This document shows, in pieces, positions 7,384 through 16,081 of a stretch of 64,000 nucleotides of DNA; position 1 is the first letter of the stretch; every line of letters starts with the position of its first letter. The notes under the pieces are model-generated. The model did no database searches. It saw only the letters and a program-made list of their open reading frames with translations, and was not told where the DNA came from. This stretch comes from Bacillota bacterium. GTDB taxonomy: Bacteria; Bacillota; Clostridia; Lachnospirales; Lachnospiraceae. The translations under genes and the position numbers were made by a program. Where the stretch lies: positions 1 through 64,000 of the forward strand of contig JAEZFK010000004.1 of the NCBI GenBank assembly GCA_023437715.1, given 5' to 3'.

Positions 7384-7412
7384 ATTATATCACAATTTAC
7401 ACAATAAATCAA
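7384..7412 (-). promoter_or_regulatory. Sigma-A promoter for the 61-aa gene
   Basis: On the minus strand, TTGATT (7407-7412) and TATAAT (7384-7389) are separated by exactly 17 bases in AT-rich DNA, close to consensus. Transcription should start near 7377 and give a leader of about 135 bases before the ATG at 7240. Confidence 0.75.
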
Positions 7413-7454
7413 CCAAATCAGGGTTTTATTTTGTGCTATTTGTTTATACTTTCG

Positions 7455-10400
7455 CTATTTTTCTGACAATTCAGCAATCTGTTTCAGGATCTCTTCCGCG
7501 TACTTCATCATGACATCCGTGGACTGATTCTTCTTTCTGTCAAGGAAAGTAAACTTAGGTTCATCCCCCATCTGGAACTTCAAATCCCCCTTATACTGCT
7601 CCACCAGCTTGGGTATTCCCTCAACCTTAAGCCTGGCATTCTTATACATGGTCAGACGGACCTCCTGGCGGTTAATGCCCACCTCGGTCACGTAAGCGCT
7701 GTGAGCCAGGGCCTTTAAGCCGGCCACCTTAAGAAGGTTGATGACAGGCTTCGGAATCTCGCCGAAGCGGTCCATCAGCTCATCCTGCATATCCATGAAT
7801 TCTTCTTCATTTTCAATTCCGGAAATCCGTTTGTAAATATCCAGCTTCTGATATTCATTCTTAATGTAGGAAGTGGGAATATAAGCATCCGTATCGCAGT
7901 CCACCACGGTTTCGTAGGTTTCCTCTTCCTTTCGCTGGCCCTTAAGCTCCAAGACCGCCTGGTTTAAAAGCTTGCAGTAAAGGTCATAGCCCACCGCTTC
8001 CATGTGGCCGTGCTGTTCCGCCCCAAGGACATTTCCCGCCCCGCGGATTTCCAAATCCCTCATGGCGATCTTGATGCCGGAGCCCAGCTCCGTAAACTCC
8101 CGGATGGCCTGAAGACGCTTTTCCGCCTCTTCCTTTAAAAGCTTATCCCGCTTATACATCAAAAATGCATAAGAGGTCCGGCTGGAGCGGCCGACACGTC
8201 CCCGCAGCTGGTAGAGCTGGGAAAGTCCCATGCGGTCCGCATCCTGAATGATCATGGTATTGGCATTGGGAATGTCAAGGCCCGTTTCGATAATGGTGGT
8301 GCAGACCAGCACGTCGATTTCGCCGTTTACGAAATCAAACATGATCCGTTCCAGCTCATGCTCGTGCATCTGCCCATGGGCAAAGGTCACGTTGGCTTCG
8401 GGAACCAGCTTGGCAATGTGGGCGGCCACTTCGTCAATGTTGCTGACCCGGTTGTATACATAATACACCTGCCCGCCCCGGGACAGCTCCCGGTGAATGG
8501 CCTCCCGCACCATTTCGTCGTTATGCTCCATGACATAGGTCTGAATGGGCATCCGGTCCACCGGAGGCTCTTCCAGCACGCTCATATCCCGGATTCCCAC
8601 CAGGCTCATATGAAGGGTTCTTGGAATCGGTGTGGCGGTTAGGGTCAGCACGTCGATATTTTCTTTCATCTGCTTGATTTTTTCCTTGTGGGTCACTCCG
8701 AAACGCTGTTCCTCGTCGATGATGAGAAGCCCCAGGTCCTTAAAAACCACGTCCTTGGACAGAAGCCTGTGGGTTCCTATGACAATGTCCACCTGCCCCC
8801 GTTTTAAGTCTTCCAGAGTCTTTTTTATCTGGGCGGGAGTCCGGAACCGGGACATCAAATCCACCCGGACCGGAAAGTCCTTCATTCTCTGGGCAAAGGT
8901 GTTGTAATGCTGCTGGGCAAGAATGGTGGTGGGAACTAAGTAAACCACCTGTTTGTCATCCTGAACCGCTTTAAAGGCAGCTCTTAAGGCGATTTCCGTT
9001 TTCCCGTATCCCACGTCCCCGCAGATTAGCCGGTCCATGATTTTGCTGCTTTCCATATCCGCCTTTGCGGCGTCGATGGCGTCCCACTGGTCCTCGGTTT
9101 CCTCGTAGGGGAACATTTCCTCAAATTCCTTCTGCCATACTGTATCAGTCCCATACCGGAAGCCGTCGGTCTGCTGCCTGGCAGCGTAAAGCTGTACCAG
9201 CTCTTTTGCAATCTCTTTTACCGCGCCCTTGACCCTGGTTTTGGTCTTGTTCCACTGGTCGCCGCCCAGGCGGTTCAGCTTGGGCTTTTTGGCCTCGGCG
9301 CCTGCATATTTCTGAATGCCGTCAAGCCTGGTGGCGGGAATGTAGAGATTTCCGTTATCCGCATACTCTACCTTTAAGTAATCCTTGATTACCCCGTCCT
9401 GCTCGATTTTTTCGATTCCCCGGTAAACTCCCAGGCCGTGATCCTCATGAACCACGTAATCGCCGATGGACAAGTCGGAAAAATTCTGGATTTTGGTGCC
9501 TTCGTAGGAGGTCTTTTTCTTCTTACGCTTCCTTTTTTCCACGCCAAACATATCGCCTTCCGTGATGACGATAAATTTGATCATGGAGTATTCAAAGCCC
9601 CGGTGAAGGCTGCCGGAGGTGACGAGAATCTCTCCCGGCTTCACCTCATGGCTTTCTCCCCCGTCGTCAGGGCAGTAAGCCCGCAGATCGTATTCCCTTA
9701 AATCACCGGCCAGACGGCTGGCCCTCGTTCTGGAGGCGGATAAAAGGACTACCCGGTAGCCTTCCTTTTTCCATCTGGTTAAATCCTTTATTAAAAGCTC
9801 AAAACCGTTTTGATAGACATTGACATTTTTCACCTGGAAGCTGCAGCGGCTTTTTACCGTAAAGCCCGCCAGCTTCTGCTCCAGCCCTGTTAAGTAGACG
9901 GAAGATGCTGTCTGGATTCTGGCTAACATCTCCTTGGCGGGGAAGAGAAGGCCGGTCTGTGCCGGAAGGAGATAGCCCTTTTCCAGGCGGTGTATCATGC
10001 TCTCCCGAAACTCCATTTCCACGGTTTCCCCTTTTTCCTTAAGCCGTTCCGGCTCATCTAAGAACAGCACGGCTTCCTCCTCCGGAAAATATTCCAGGAA
10101 GGAAACGCTGTCCTTGCAGAAATAGTGGATGTAGCCGTCCAGCCCATGCTGCTTCCAGCCCTCTCTTAAGCCTTCCAAAAGCTCGGCCACAATGGACCGG
10201 ATCCGTGCTGCTTCCTCTATTTTAGACTGGGCTCTTAAATCCTTTTCATACTTTTTCGCTTCCTTTTCAATGGAAAGGATTCCGTCCTGGATCTGGTCCT
10301 CTGTCAGGGTCATCTCCGTGGCAGGATAAATGCGGACGCTGTCCAGCTCTTCAATGGACCTCTGGCTCTCAATATCAAAGGTCCGGATGGAGTCCACCTC

Positions 10401-10991
10401 ATCTCCCCAGAGCTCAATCCGCACCGGAAGCTCTTCCGTTAAGGGGAATACGTCGATGATTCCGCCCCGGATGGAAAACTGGCCCATACCGTCTACCTGG
10501 CCCATGCGCTCATACCCCAGCTCAGACAGGCGCTTCTTCCACTTTTCCACGTCAACGGTCTGACCGCTTTCCACGGACAGCACCTGGTTCTTTAAATATT
10601 TCAGAGGAAGAAGATGGTCCATAAGGCCGTCAAAGGTGGTCACCACCCAGCCGGGAGATTCCTCCATCAAATGGCGGAATACGGTCATGCGCTGCTTTGT
10701 CAGCAGGTTTCCGTGAATATCCGCATTGAAAAACAGCAGATCTCTGGCAGGATACAGCCATACGTTGGGATCAAAGAAGCGGAGATCCTCATAGATTTCC
10801 CTGGCTCTGGTGTCATCATAGGTCACCACCAGGCGGATCCTGGCATCCCTGGCCGCCTCATACATTAAATGAACCTTCTGGGAATCCATGCAGCCGCTTG
10901 CTGCAACAGGCCCGGCCTTTTTTGACAGAGCCCTTGTCAGATCCTCGAAATCCTTTAATTCTCTCAATGGTTTCTCAAATAAACCGCTCAT
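7455..10991 (-). CDS. mfd: Transcription-repair coupling factor Mfd
   Basis: An 1178-residue ATP-dependent DNA translocase, full length for the family. It removes RNA polymerase stalled at DNA damage and recruits the UvrABC excision enzymes. Visible parts in order are the UvrB-like N-terminal domains (to about 400), the CarD-like polymerase interaction domain (IGDYVVHEDHGLGVYRGIEK), the RecG-like helicase with Walker A ICGDVGYGKTE and the DEEQ box in LLIIDEEQRFGV, helicase C motifs with GLDIPNANT and QLRGRVGRS, and the TRCF C-terminal domain. The ATG at 10991 has GGAG close upstream. It follows pth by nine bases, the common pth-mfd operon order in Firmicutes. Confidence 0.98.
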   Translation of the reverse strand: MSGLFEKPLRELKDFEDLTRALSKKAGPVAASGCMDSQKVHLMYEAARDARIRLVVTYDDTRAREIYEDLRFFDPNVWLYPARDLLFFNADIHGNLLTKQRMTVFRHLMEESPGWVVTTFDGLMDHLLPLKYLKNQVLSVESGQTVDVEKWKKRLSELGYERMGQVDGMGQFSIRGGIIDVFPLTEELPVRIELWGDEVDSIRTFDIESQRSIEELDSVRIYPATEMTLTEDQIQDGILSIEKEAKKYEKDLRAQSKIEEAARIRSIVAELLEGLREGWKQHGLDGYIHYFCKDSVSFLEYFPEEEAVLFLDEPERLKEKGETVEMEFRESMIHRLEKGYLLPAQTGLLFPAKEMLARIQTASSVYLTGLEQKLAGFTVKSRCSFQVKNVNVYQNGFELLIKDLTRWKKEGYRVVLLSASRTRASRLAGDLREYDLRAYCPDDGGESHEVKPGEILVTSGSLHRGFEYSMIKFIVITEGDMFGVEKRKRKKKKTSYEGTKIQNFSDLSIGDYVVHEDHGLGVYRGIEKIEQDGVIKDYLKVEYADNGNLYIPATRLDGIQKYAGAEAKKPKLNRLGGDQWNKTKTRVKGAVKEIAKELVQLYAARQQTDGFRYGTDTVWQKEFEEMFPYEETEDQWDAIDAAKADMESSKIMDRLICGDVGYGKTEIALRAAFKAVQDDKQVVYLVPTTILAQQHYNTFAQRMKDFPVRVDLMSRFRTPAQIKKTLEDLKRGQVDIVIGTHRLLSKDVVFKDLGLLIIDEEQRFGVTHKEKIKQMKENIDVLTLTATPIPRTLHMSLVGIRDMSVLEEPPVDRMPIQTYVMEHNDEMVREAIHRELSRGGQVYYVYNRVSNIDEVAAHIAKLVPEANVTFAHGQMHEHELERIMFDFVNGEIDVLVCTTIIETGLDIPNANTMIIQDADRMGLSQLYQLRGRVGRSSRTSYAFLMYKRDKLLKEEAEKRLQAIREFTELGSGIKIAMRDLEIRGAGNVLGAEQHGHMEAVGYDLYCKLLNQAVLELKGQRKEEETYETVVDCDTDAYIPTSYIKNEYQKLDIYKRISGIENEEEFMDMQDELMDRFGEIPKPVINLLKVAGLKALAHSAYVTEVGINRQEVRLTMYKNARLKVEGIPKLVEQYKGDLKFQMGDEPKFTFLDRKKNQSTDVMMKYAEEILKQIAELSEK

Positions 10992-11000
10992 GAAATCTCC

Positions 11001-11567
11001 TTATTTCTTCCTGTTGAAATGGTTCATTGCCGCATCCGCACCTTCCGTGACAAGCATCACTGCAGCCTCCGCCGCATCCTTATAGGCCTGGGTCATAAGC
11101 TCTTCCTGGACCTTGGGGAAACGCCCCAGGACATAGTCCGCCAGATCCATCTCCTTTGGCTTTTCTCCAACGCCTACCCGGATTCTGCAAAATTCCTGGG
11201 TCCCTAAGTGGCTTATGATATTTTTTAAGCCGTTGTGTCCCCCTGCGCTTCCCTTTGTGCGGATCCGCAGCTGCCCCTCCGCCAGGTTGATATCGTCGCA
11301 TATGATGATGACGTGCTCCGGCTCCACCTTGTAAAAATTGGCGATGGAGCCAATGCTTTCCCCGCTTAAATTCATAAAGGTCTGGGGCTTTGCAAGGATG
11401 ACCTTTTCGTACCCGATCATTCCGGTTCCGCAATATGCCCTGTGTTTTTTTTCCGTTACCCCAATTCCCAGTTTGTCCGCCAGAACGTCTATGGCTTCAA
11501 AGCCTACATTGTGCCTTGTTTTTTCGTACTCCCTTGTTGGGTTTCCAAGTCCTGCGATGATGTACAT
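11001..11567 (-). CDS. pth: Peptidyl-tRNA hydrolase
   Basis: A 188-residue enzyme that releases tRNA from peptidyl-tRNA dropped by the ribosome. The family signature is complete: MYIIAGLGNPTREYEKTRHN with the catalytic His, the Asn of LAKPQTFMNLSGES, the Asp of IICDDINL and GSAGGHNGLKN. The start at 11567 is preceded by GAGGAG at seven bases; an extra upstream ATG adds five residues outside the conserved start. It is the first gene of an operon with mfd. Confidence 0.97.
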   Translation of the reverse strand: MYIIAGLGNPTREYEKTRHNVGFEAIDVLADKLGIGVTEKKHRAYCGTGMIGYEKVILAKPQTFMNLSGESIGSIANFYKVEPEHVIIICDDINLAEGQLRIRTKGSAGGHNGLKNIISHLGTQEFCRIRVGVGEKPKEMDLADYVLGRFPKVQEELMTQAYKDAAEAAVMLVTEGADAAMNHFNRKK

Positions 11568-11797
11568 AATGGTTCTCCTCACTATTTTCTATATTAACCG
11601 CGTTTTTGATTCATGACTTTTCAGCGTTCGGAACGCCCGAAAAGCGCTAGATTTCCCGGATATGGGGGTGTCTAACGCTGTTCTTATTATTCTAACAGTT
11701 TAAAGGAGAGATGTAAAGGAGGAATAAAGCTTTTACCGGCAAAAGGAGAGGGCAGGGGCAGAAAATAGAAACTTTATAATCTTTATAATTATATCCC

Positions 11798-11827
11798 TTG
11801 TCACAGCCCCTTAAATTATGGTAGAAT
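11798..11827 (+). promoter_or_regulatory. Candidate promoter for the FAD-dependent dehydrogenase
   Basis: TTGTCA (11798-11803) and TAGAAT (11822-11827) are 18 bases apart, about 55 bases upstream of the chosen ATG. The rest of the 315-base gap between pth and this gene (11568-11797) shows no other clear feature. Confidence 0.5.
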
Positions 11828-11882
11828 GAAATGGTTGTGCTTATTTGACTATTTGGTTCAAACAGATAAAGGAGTAATGTTC

Positions 11883-13292
11883 ATGAACGATGTTTCAAGG
11901 AATTATGATGTAATCATCATCGGAGCCGGACCTTCCGGTATTTTCTGCGCCTATGAGCTGATCGAGAAAAAGCCGGACCTGAAAATTCTGATGATTGAAA
12001 AAGGACGCCCCATTGAAAAACGGGCCTGCCCCAAGCGGGTTACCAAGGTCTGCGTAGGCTGTAAGCCATGCTCCATCACCACAGGCTTTGCGGGAGCCGG
12101 AGCATTTTCTGACGGAAAGCTGTCCTTATCTCCTGATGTAGGCGGAAACCTTCCTGAAATACTGGGATACGATAGAACAGTGGATCTGTTAAAGCAGTCC
12201 GACAATATTTACTTAAAATTCGGCGCCGATACCAATGTATACGGTGTGGACAAGCAGAAAGAGATCGAAGAAATCCGCCGCAAGGCCATCAACGCCAACT
12301 TAAAGCTGATCGAATGCCCCATCCGTCATTTGGGTACAGAGGAAGGCTATAAGATTTATACCCGTCTTCAGGAGCATTTACTGGCCCAGGGCGTTGAAAT
12401 GAAATTTAATACCATGGTAAAGGATATCATTATCGAGGATAACGAAGCCAAAGGCATTATCACCGATAAGGATGAGATCTGCTATGCGCCGGAAATCGTA
12501 TCCGCCATCGGCCGGGAAGGCTCCGACTGGTTCAGCCACATCTGCGGAGATCACGGCATTGAGACAAAGGTGGGAACCGTAGATATCGGCGTCCGCGTGG
12601 AAGTCCGGGACGAGGTCATGGAGTTCTTAAATAAGAACCTTTATGAAGCCAAGCTGGTTTATTATACCCCAACCTTTGACGACAAGGTCCGTACCTTCTG
12701 CACCAACCCTTCCGGTGAGGTTGCCACAGAATATTATGAAAACGGCCTGGCCGTCGTCAACGGTCATGCCTACAAATCCCAGGAGTATAAGACCAATAAC
12801 ACCAACTTTGCCATCCTGGTATCCAAAAACTTCACAAAGCCCTTTAAGACTCCCATCGAGTACGGCAAGCACATCGCCCAGTTAAGCAACATGCTCTGCG
12901 ACGGCAGGATTCTGGTGCAGACCTTCGGTGATTTCCAGAGAGGAAGACGTACCACGGAAGAGCGTTTATGCAGAAATAACCTGATTCCGACCTTAAAGGA
13001 TGCGGTTCCCGGAGATTTATCCCTGGTGTTCCCTCACCGCATTATGGTTGACATAAAGGAGATGCTTCTGGCCCTTGATAAGGTGACTCCAGGCATCGCC
13101 AGCGATGAAACTCTGTTATACGGTGTTGAGGTTAAGTTCTACTCCAATAAGGTTGTAGTGAACGCAGACTTCGAAACCAGTGTCAAAGGTCTTCGGGCCA
13201 TCGGCGACGGCGCATCTGTCACACGGGGACTTCAGCAGGCATCTGCCAACGGACTGAGCGTTGCAGGAAGTATTCTGGCAAAAATGAAATAA
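11883..13292 (+). CDS. FAD-dependent dehydrogenase (COG2509 type)
   Basis: A 469-residue flavoprotein. Near the N terminus VIIIGAGPSGIFCAYEL is a Rossmann dinucleotide-binding motif (GxGxxG) for FAD, with the acidic end of the second strand in MIEKG. A cysteine-rich piece follows (CPKRVTKVCVGCKPCS), and GDGASVTRGLQQASANG near the end is the C-terminal FAD contact. This matches the uncharacterised Firmicutes family often annotated as FAD-dependent dehydrogenase or NAD(P)/FAD-dependent oxidoreductase; the substrate is unknown. The ATG at 11883 is preferred over one at 11877 because AAAGGAG is eight bases before it. It is a single-gene unit ending in a terminator. Confidence 0.85.
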   Translation: MNDVSRNYDVIIIGAGPSGIFCAYELIEKKPDLKILMIEKGRPIEKRACPKRVTKVCVGCKPCSITTGFAGAGAFSDGKLSLSPDVGGNLPEILGYDRTVDLLKQSDNIYLKFGADTNVYGVDKQKEIEEIRRKAINANLKLIECPIRHLGTEEGYKIYTRLQEHLLAQGVEMKFNTMVKDIIIEDNEAKGIITDKDEICYAPEIVSAIGREGSDWFSHICGDHGIETKVGTVDIGVRVEVRDEVMEFLNKNLYEAKLVYYTPTFDDKVRTFCTNPSGEVATEYYENGLAVVNGHAYKSQEYKTNNTNFAILVSKNFTKPFKTPIEYGKHIAQLSNMLCDGRILVQTFGDFQRGRRTTEERLCRNNLIPTLKDAVPGDLSLVFPHRIMVDIKEMLLALDKVTPGIASDETLLYGVEVKFYSNKVVVNADFETSVKGLRAIGDGASVTRGLQQASANGLSVAGSILAKMK

Positions 13293-13306
13293 AAGATTCA
13301 TATATA

Positions 13307-13355
13307 AAAATGAGCTTTGACTGGTCTTAAAGACCATTTCAAAGCTCATTTTTTA
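13307..13355. terminator. Bidirectional Rho-independent terminator
   Basis: A long stem with an A-rich 5' side and a T run 3' side (AAAATGAGCTTTGA against TTCAAAGCTCATTTTTT) closes the FAD dehydrogenase gene and, read the other way, the xpt/HAD operon. A closely similar hairpin occurs at 36844-36874. Confidence 0.88.
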
Positions 13356-13429
13356 TGTTCTGAAGCCGCTTTTACCGTGCAGGCGTCATTATAAACTTGT
13401 TTAGAGATTTATTCAGAGACAATCAGGGC

Positions 13430-14227
13430 TTACACCAGCTTCAGCTTCTCCATGGCATAGGCGATCCCGTCATCCTCCACATTCTTTGTATAAAAGGTGG
13501 CATAAGGCTCAAGCTCCACGCTGTGATGCCCCATGAGGATGCAGTTTTTTGCATACTCAAACATGGATAAATCGTTGGTACTGTCGCCGAACACATAAGC
13601 ATCCTCTAAGGGAATCCCATAGTGCTTTAAGACCAGCTCAATGGCCGTGGCCTTGGAATACCAGGCCGGAATGCACTCATAGAAGCCGTCTCCCCGGTCA
13701 AGGATTTCAAAATCCAGTCCCAGGGCCCGGGAAAAACCCTTGATATCGCTTTTCTCATCGGAAAACAGACAGAACTTATCAAAGTCATAACAATCCTCTT
13801 CCCAGCCATAGGGAGAGAGATTTCCTTCGCTGGCTACAATCGCTTTCAGCCTTTCCACCTCAGGAATCCTGGAGGTTTCCTTTCTGAAATAGCAGCTTTC
13901 CGTTCCCTCCAGCACTCCGTCCAGGCCATGGGCCACGATCAGCTTCTTAATCTCCATTCCCCGCTCCCGGGGGATGGTTGCTGAAAAGAGGACTTCATTC
14001 CCCACGATCACACGGGTTCCGCAGCCGCAGCAATAGCCATCCACCTCCAGTAAGTCCTTTATGGGGCCCATGAGGCAATAAGGGCGGCCGGAATTGATAA
14101 ATACCAGATGCCCTTTTTCCCGGGCCTTTTCAACTGCCTGTTTCGCGCTTTCCGGCACGTTCCGGTTGACTTCGGAAAAAAGGGTGCCGTCAATATCAAA
14201 AAACAGTACCTTTCTCTTCTCTGTCAT
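13430..14227 (-). CDS. HAD-family (Cof-type) phosphatase
   Basis: A 265-residue haloacid dehalogenase-superfamily phosphatase of the Cof/YbiV type. Motif I is LFFDIDGTLF with the nucleophilic and acid-base Asp pair, motif II is FINSGRP, the Lys lies near STATAIELV (written SKATAIELV in the protein), and motif IV is YVFGDSTNDLSMF. The family dephosphorylates small metabolites such as sugar phosphates and flavin precursors; the substrate is not readable here. Its ATG overlaps the xpt stop codon as ATGA, so the two are translationally coupled, which hints at a phosphorylated purine-related substrate, but this is only inference. Confidence 0.9.
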   Translation of the reverse strand: MTEKRKVLFFDIDGTLFSEVNRNVPESAKQAVEKAREKGHLVFINSGRPYCLMGPIKDLLEVDGYCCGCGTRVIVGNEVLFSATIPRERGMEIKKLIVAHGLDGVLEGTESCYFRKETSRIPEVERLKAIVASEGNLSPYGWEEDCYDFDKFCLFSDEKSDIKGFSRALGLDFEILDRGDGFYECIPAWYSKATAIELVLKHYGIPLEDAYVFGDSTNDLSMFEYAKNCILMGHHSVELEPYATFYTKNVEDDGIAYAMEKLKLV

Positions 14228-14808
14228 TGGTCACCTCGGAAGCACAGGGTCCCTGTGGTCTCATCCATGCTGTCCACAATTGCCAGGGATTCCACCCGGA
14301 TTCCTTCCTGGCGCAGACGGTCGCCGCCGGTCTGGAAGCCTTTTTCAATCACGATTCCCGCGCCCACCAGCTCTGCGCCGGATTCACGGACAATAGAGGC
14401 CAGGCCTTCCAAGGCTTTTCCGTTGGCAAGGAAATCATCAATCAGCAGCACCTTGTCTCCAGCTCCCAGAAACTCCTTGGAAACCATGACGTCGTAGACC
14501 TTTCCGTGGGTAAAGGATTCCACCGGGGTGGTGTAGACGTCGCCTGCAATGTTCTTGGTTTTGGACTTCTTGGCAAATACCACCGGCACATCAAAATACT
14601 GGGCTACAATACAGGCAATGCCGATGCCGGATGCCTCGATGGTGAGAATCTTGTTGACCTCACAGCCGGCAAACCGCCGCTTGAATTCCTTTCCGATCTC
14701 CACAAACAGCTTGATATCCATCTGATGGTTCAAAAAGCTGTCCACCTTCAGTACGTCTCCGGATTTGATCTTTCCGTCTTTCCGTATCCTGTCCTTTAAA
14801 AGCTGCAT
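14224..14808 (-). CDS. xpt: Xanthine phosphoribosyltransferase
   Basis: A 194-residue purine-salvage enzyme making XMP from xanthine and PRPP. The PRPP-binding loop is KVLLIDDFLANGKALEGL, and the start LLKDRIRKDGKI plus LKVDSFLNHQMDI is typical of the Xpt family and separates it from hypoxanthine-guanine enzymes. GGGGGAA precedes the ATG. It is followed by the HAD phosphatase gene in a 4-base overlap. Only 24 bases separate it from the lipoprotein gene upstream, so the purine riboswitch that controls xpt in Bacillus is absent here and the gene is probably read from an upstream promoter. Confidence 0.95.
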   Translation of the reverse strand: MQLLKDRIRKDGKIKSGDVLKVDSFLNHQMDIKLFVEIGKEFKRRFAGCEVNKILTIEASGIGIACIVAQYFDVPVVFAKKSKTKNIAGDVYTTPVESFTHGKVYDVMVSKEFLGAGDKVLLIDDFLANGKALEGLASIVRESGAELVGAGIVIEKGFQTGGDRLRQEGIRVESLAIVDSMDETTGTLCFRGDQ

Positions 14809-14832
14809 AAAGGTTCCCCCTGTCGTAAATTA

Positions 14833-15942
14833 TTATTTTATCACAGCATTTTCCGTAAGAAAATCCATAACCTTATTATTTAAAATATAATCATCTACGT
14901 TAAACTGGCCTGCAGACTCGATCATCTTATCAACGCTTTCATAGCCCATCTGGGTCGCAGTTTCCTGACGGTCATCATCGGATACGGTAATGTTTTCCTT
15001 TTCCGCAATTGCGGTCACGATCAGCCTCTGCTCTACAATGGCTTCTGCCTGGGACTTTAAGGCTGTCTTAAAATCTTCTTCCGCCATACCTGTAAATGCG
15101 GTTGCAAAGCTGGCAAGATCCATGCCGTAGGCTGCTGCCTGGTTGGTGTAGCTGGCAAGAACGTTGTTGTAGTTGGCGTCAATGGCGTCCTGGTTTGGCT
15201 TCACGGTTGAACCGTTTAAGATAGCGGTATAAATGTCGCTCTTTACCTGCTGCTCCGCATCAGCATTCTTGTCGGAAAGCAGGGACTGCTTCTTATCTTC
15301 CTTGTATTCGTCTACGGTCTTGAAATCAGAGTTTTCCTGAACAAATGCATCATTTAATTCCGGAACCTGCTGCTCGCTTACGGTGTTGACCGTCACTTCA
15401 AACACTACCGGCTTTCCGGCCAGATCTGCATTCTGGTAATTCTCCGGGAAAGTAAGGTTTAAGGTTACCTTGTCCCCCTTCTTTGCGCCGATGAGCCCGT
15501 CCTCAAAGCCGTCAATAAACTGGTTGGAACCGATGGTTAAATCCTGGCCCTGGGCTGTTCCGCCGTCAAATGCCACGCCGTCCTTTGTTCCTACGTAATC
15601 AATGTTTACCTTGTCTCCGTCCTTTACGGCCCGGTCCACTTCAACGTAAGTAGCCTTTGCCTGAAGAGCGCTCTGGACCGCCTGGTCCACTTCTTCATCG
15701 GTCACTTCCACCGGAGTCTTGGTCACTTCAATTCCCTTATAATTTCCCAGGGTAATGGTTCCGTTGTCCATACCTGTTAAATCCACGGAGGCCATGGTTT
15801 CAGGCGTGGAGGTTTCTTCTGCTGAGGATTCTGTTGCTGTTGTTTCTGCTGCTGTGGTTCCTTCTGCCGCTTTTTTGCCGCATCCGGAAATAAGGGTGGC
15901 TGCTGCCAGACCACACATACATACTTTTAAAATCTTTCTCAT
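14833..15942 (-). CDS. Trigger factor-like FKBP peptidyl-prolyl isomerase lipoprotein
   Basis: A 369-residue exported foldase. The first 21 residues are a lipoprotein signal ending in the lipobox LISGC, followed by a Thr/Ala/Glu-rich linker. An FKBP-type domain lies at about 105-200 (GDKVNIDYVGTKDG, DGFEDGLIGAKKGDKV), and the last ~160 residues resemble the trigger-factor C-terminal chaperone region. It should act outside the membrane on secreted proteins, like PrsA in other Firmicutes but with an FKBP instead of a parvulin domain. It lacks the trigger-factor ribosome-binding domain. It is upstream of xpt with a 24-base gap. Confidence 0.88.
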   Translation of the reverse strand: MRKILKVCMCGLAAATLISGCGKKAAEGTTAAETTATESSAEETSTPETMASVDLTGMDNGTITLGNYKGIEVTKTPVEVTDEEVDQAVQSALQAKATYVEVDRAVKDGDKVNIDYVGTKDGVAFDGGTAQGQDLTIGSNQFIDGFEDGLIGAKKGDKVTLNLTFPENYQNADLAGKPVVFEVTVNTVSEQQVPELNDAFVQENSDFKTVDEYKEDKKQSLLSDKNADAEQQVKSDIYTAILNGSTVKPNQDAIDANYNNVLASYTNQAAAYGMDLASFATAFTGMAEEDFKTALKSQAEAIVEQRLIVTAIAEKENITVSDDDRQETATQMGYESVDKMIESAGQFNVDDYILNNKVMDFLTENAVIK

Positions 15943-16081
15943 AATACAATCCTTTTTCTTTCTATTTTTAATAAGTAACAGTAAAACTGCTTCCTGTCAG
16001 TTATACCATATCAGGCAAGGTAAAAAAAGCTTTTTCCGCAAATTAACAAAAATTTCAAGATTCCGTCAGAATTTACAATCC

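Noticed and set aside
14809..14832. Purine riboswitch before xpt
   Set aside because: The gap is 24 bases, too short for the aptamer, and no conserved core was seen.
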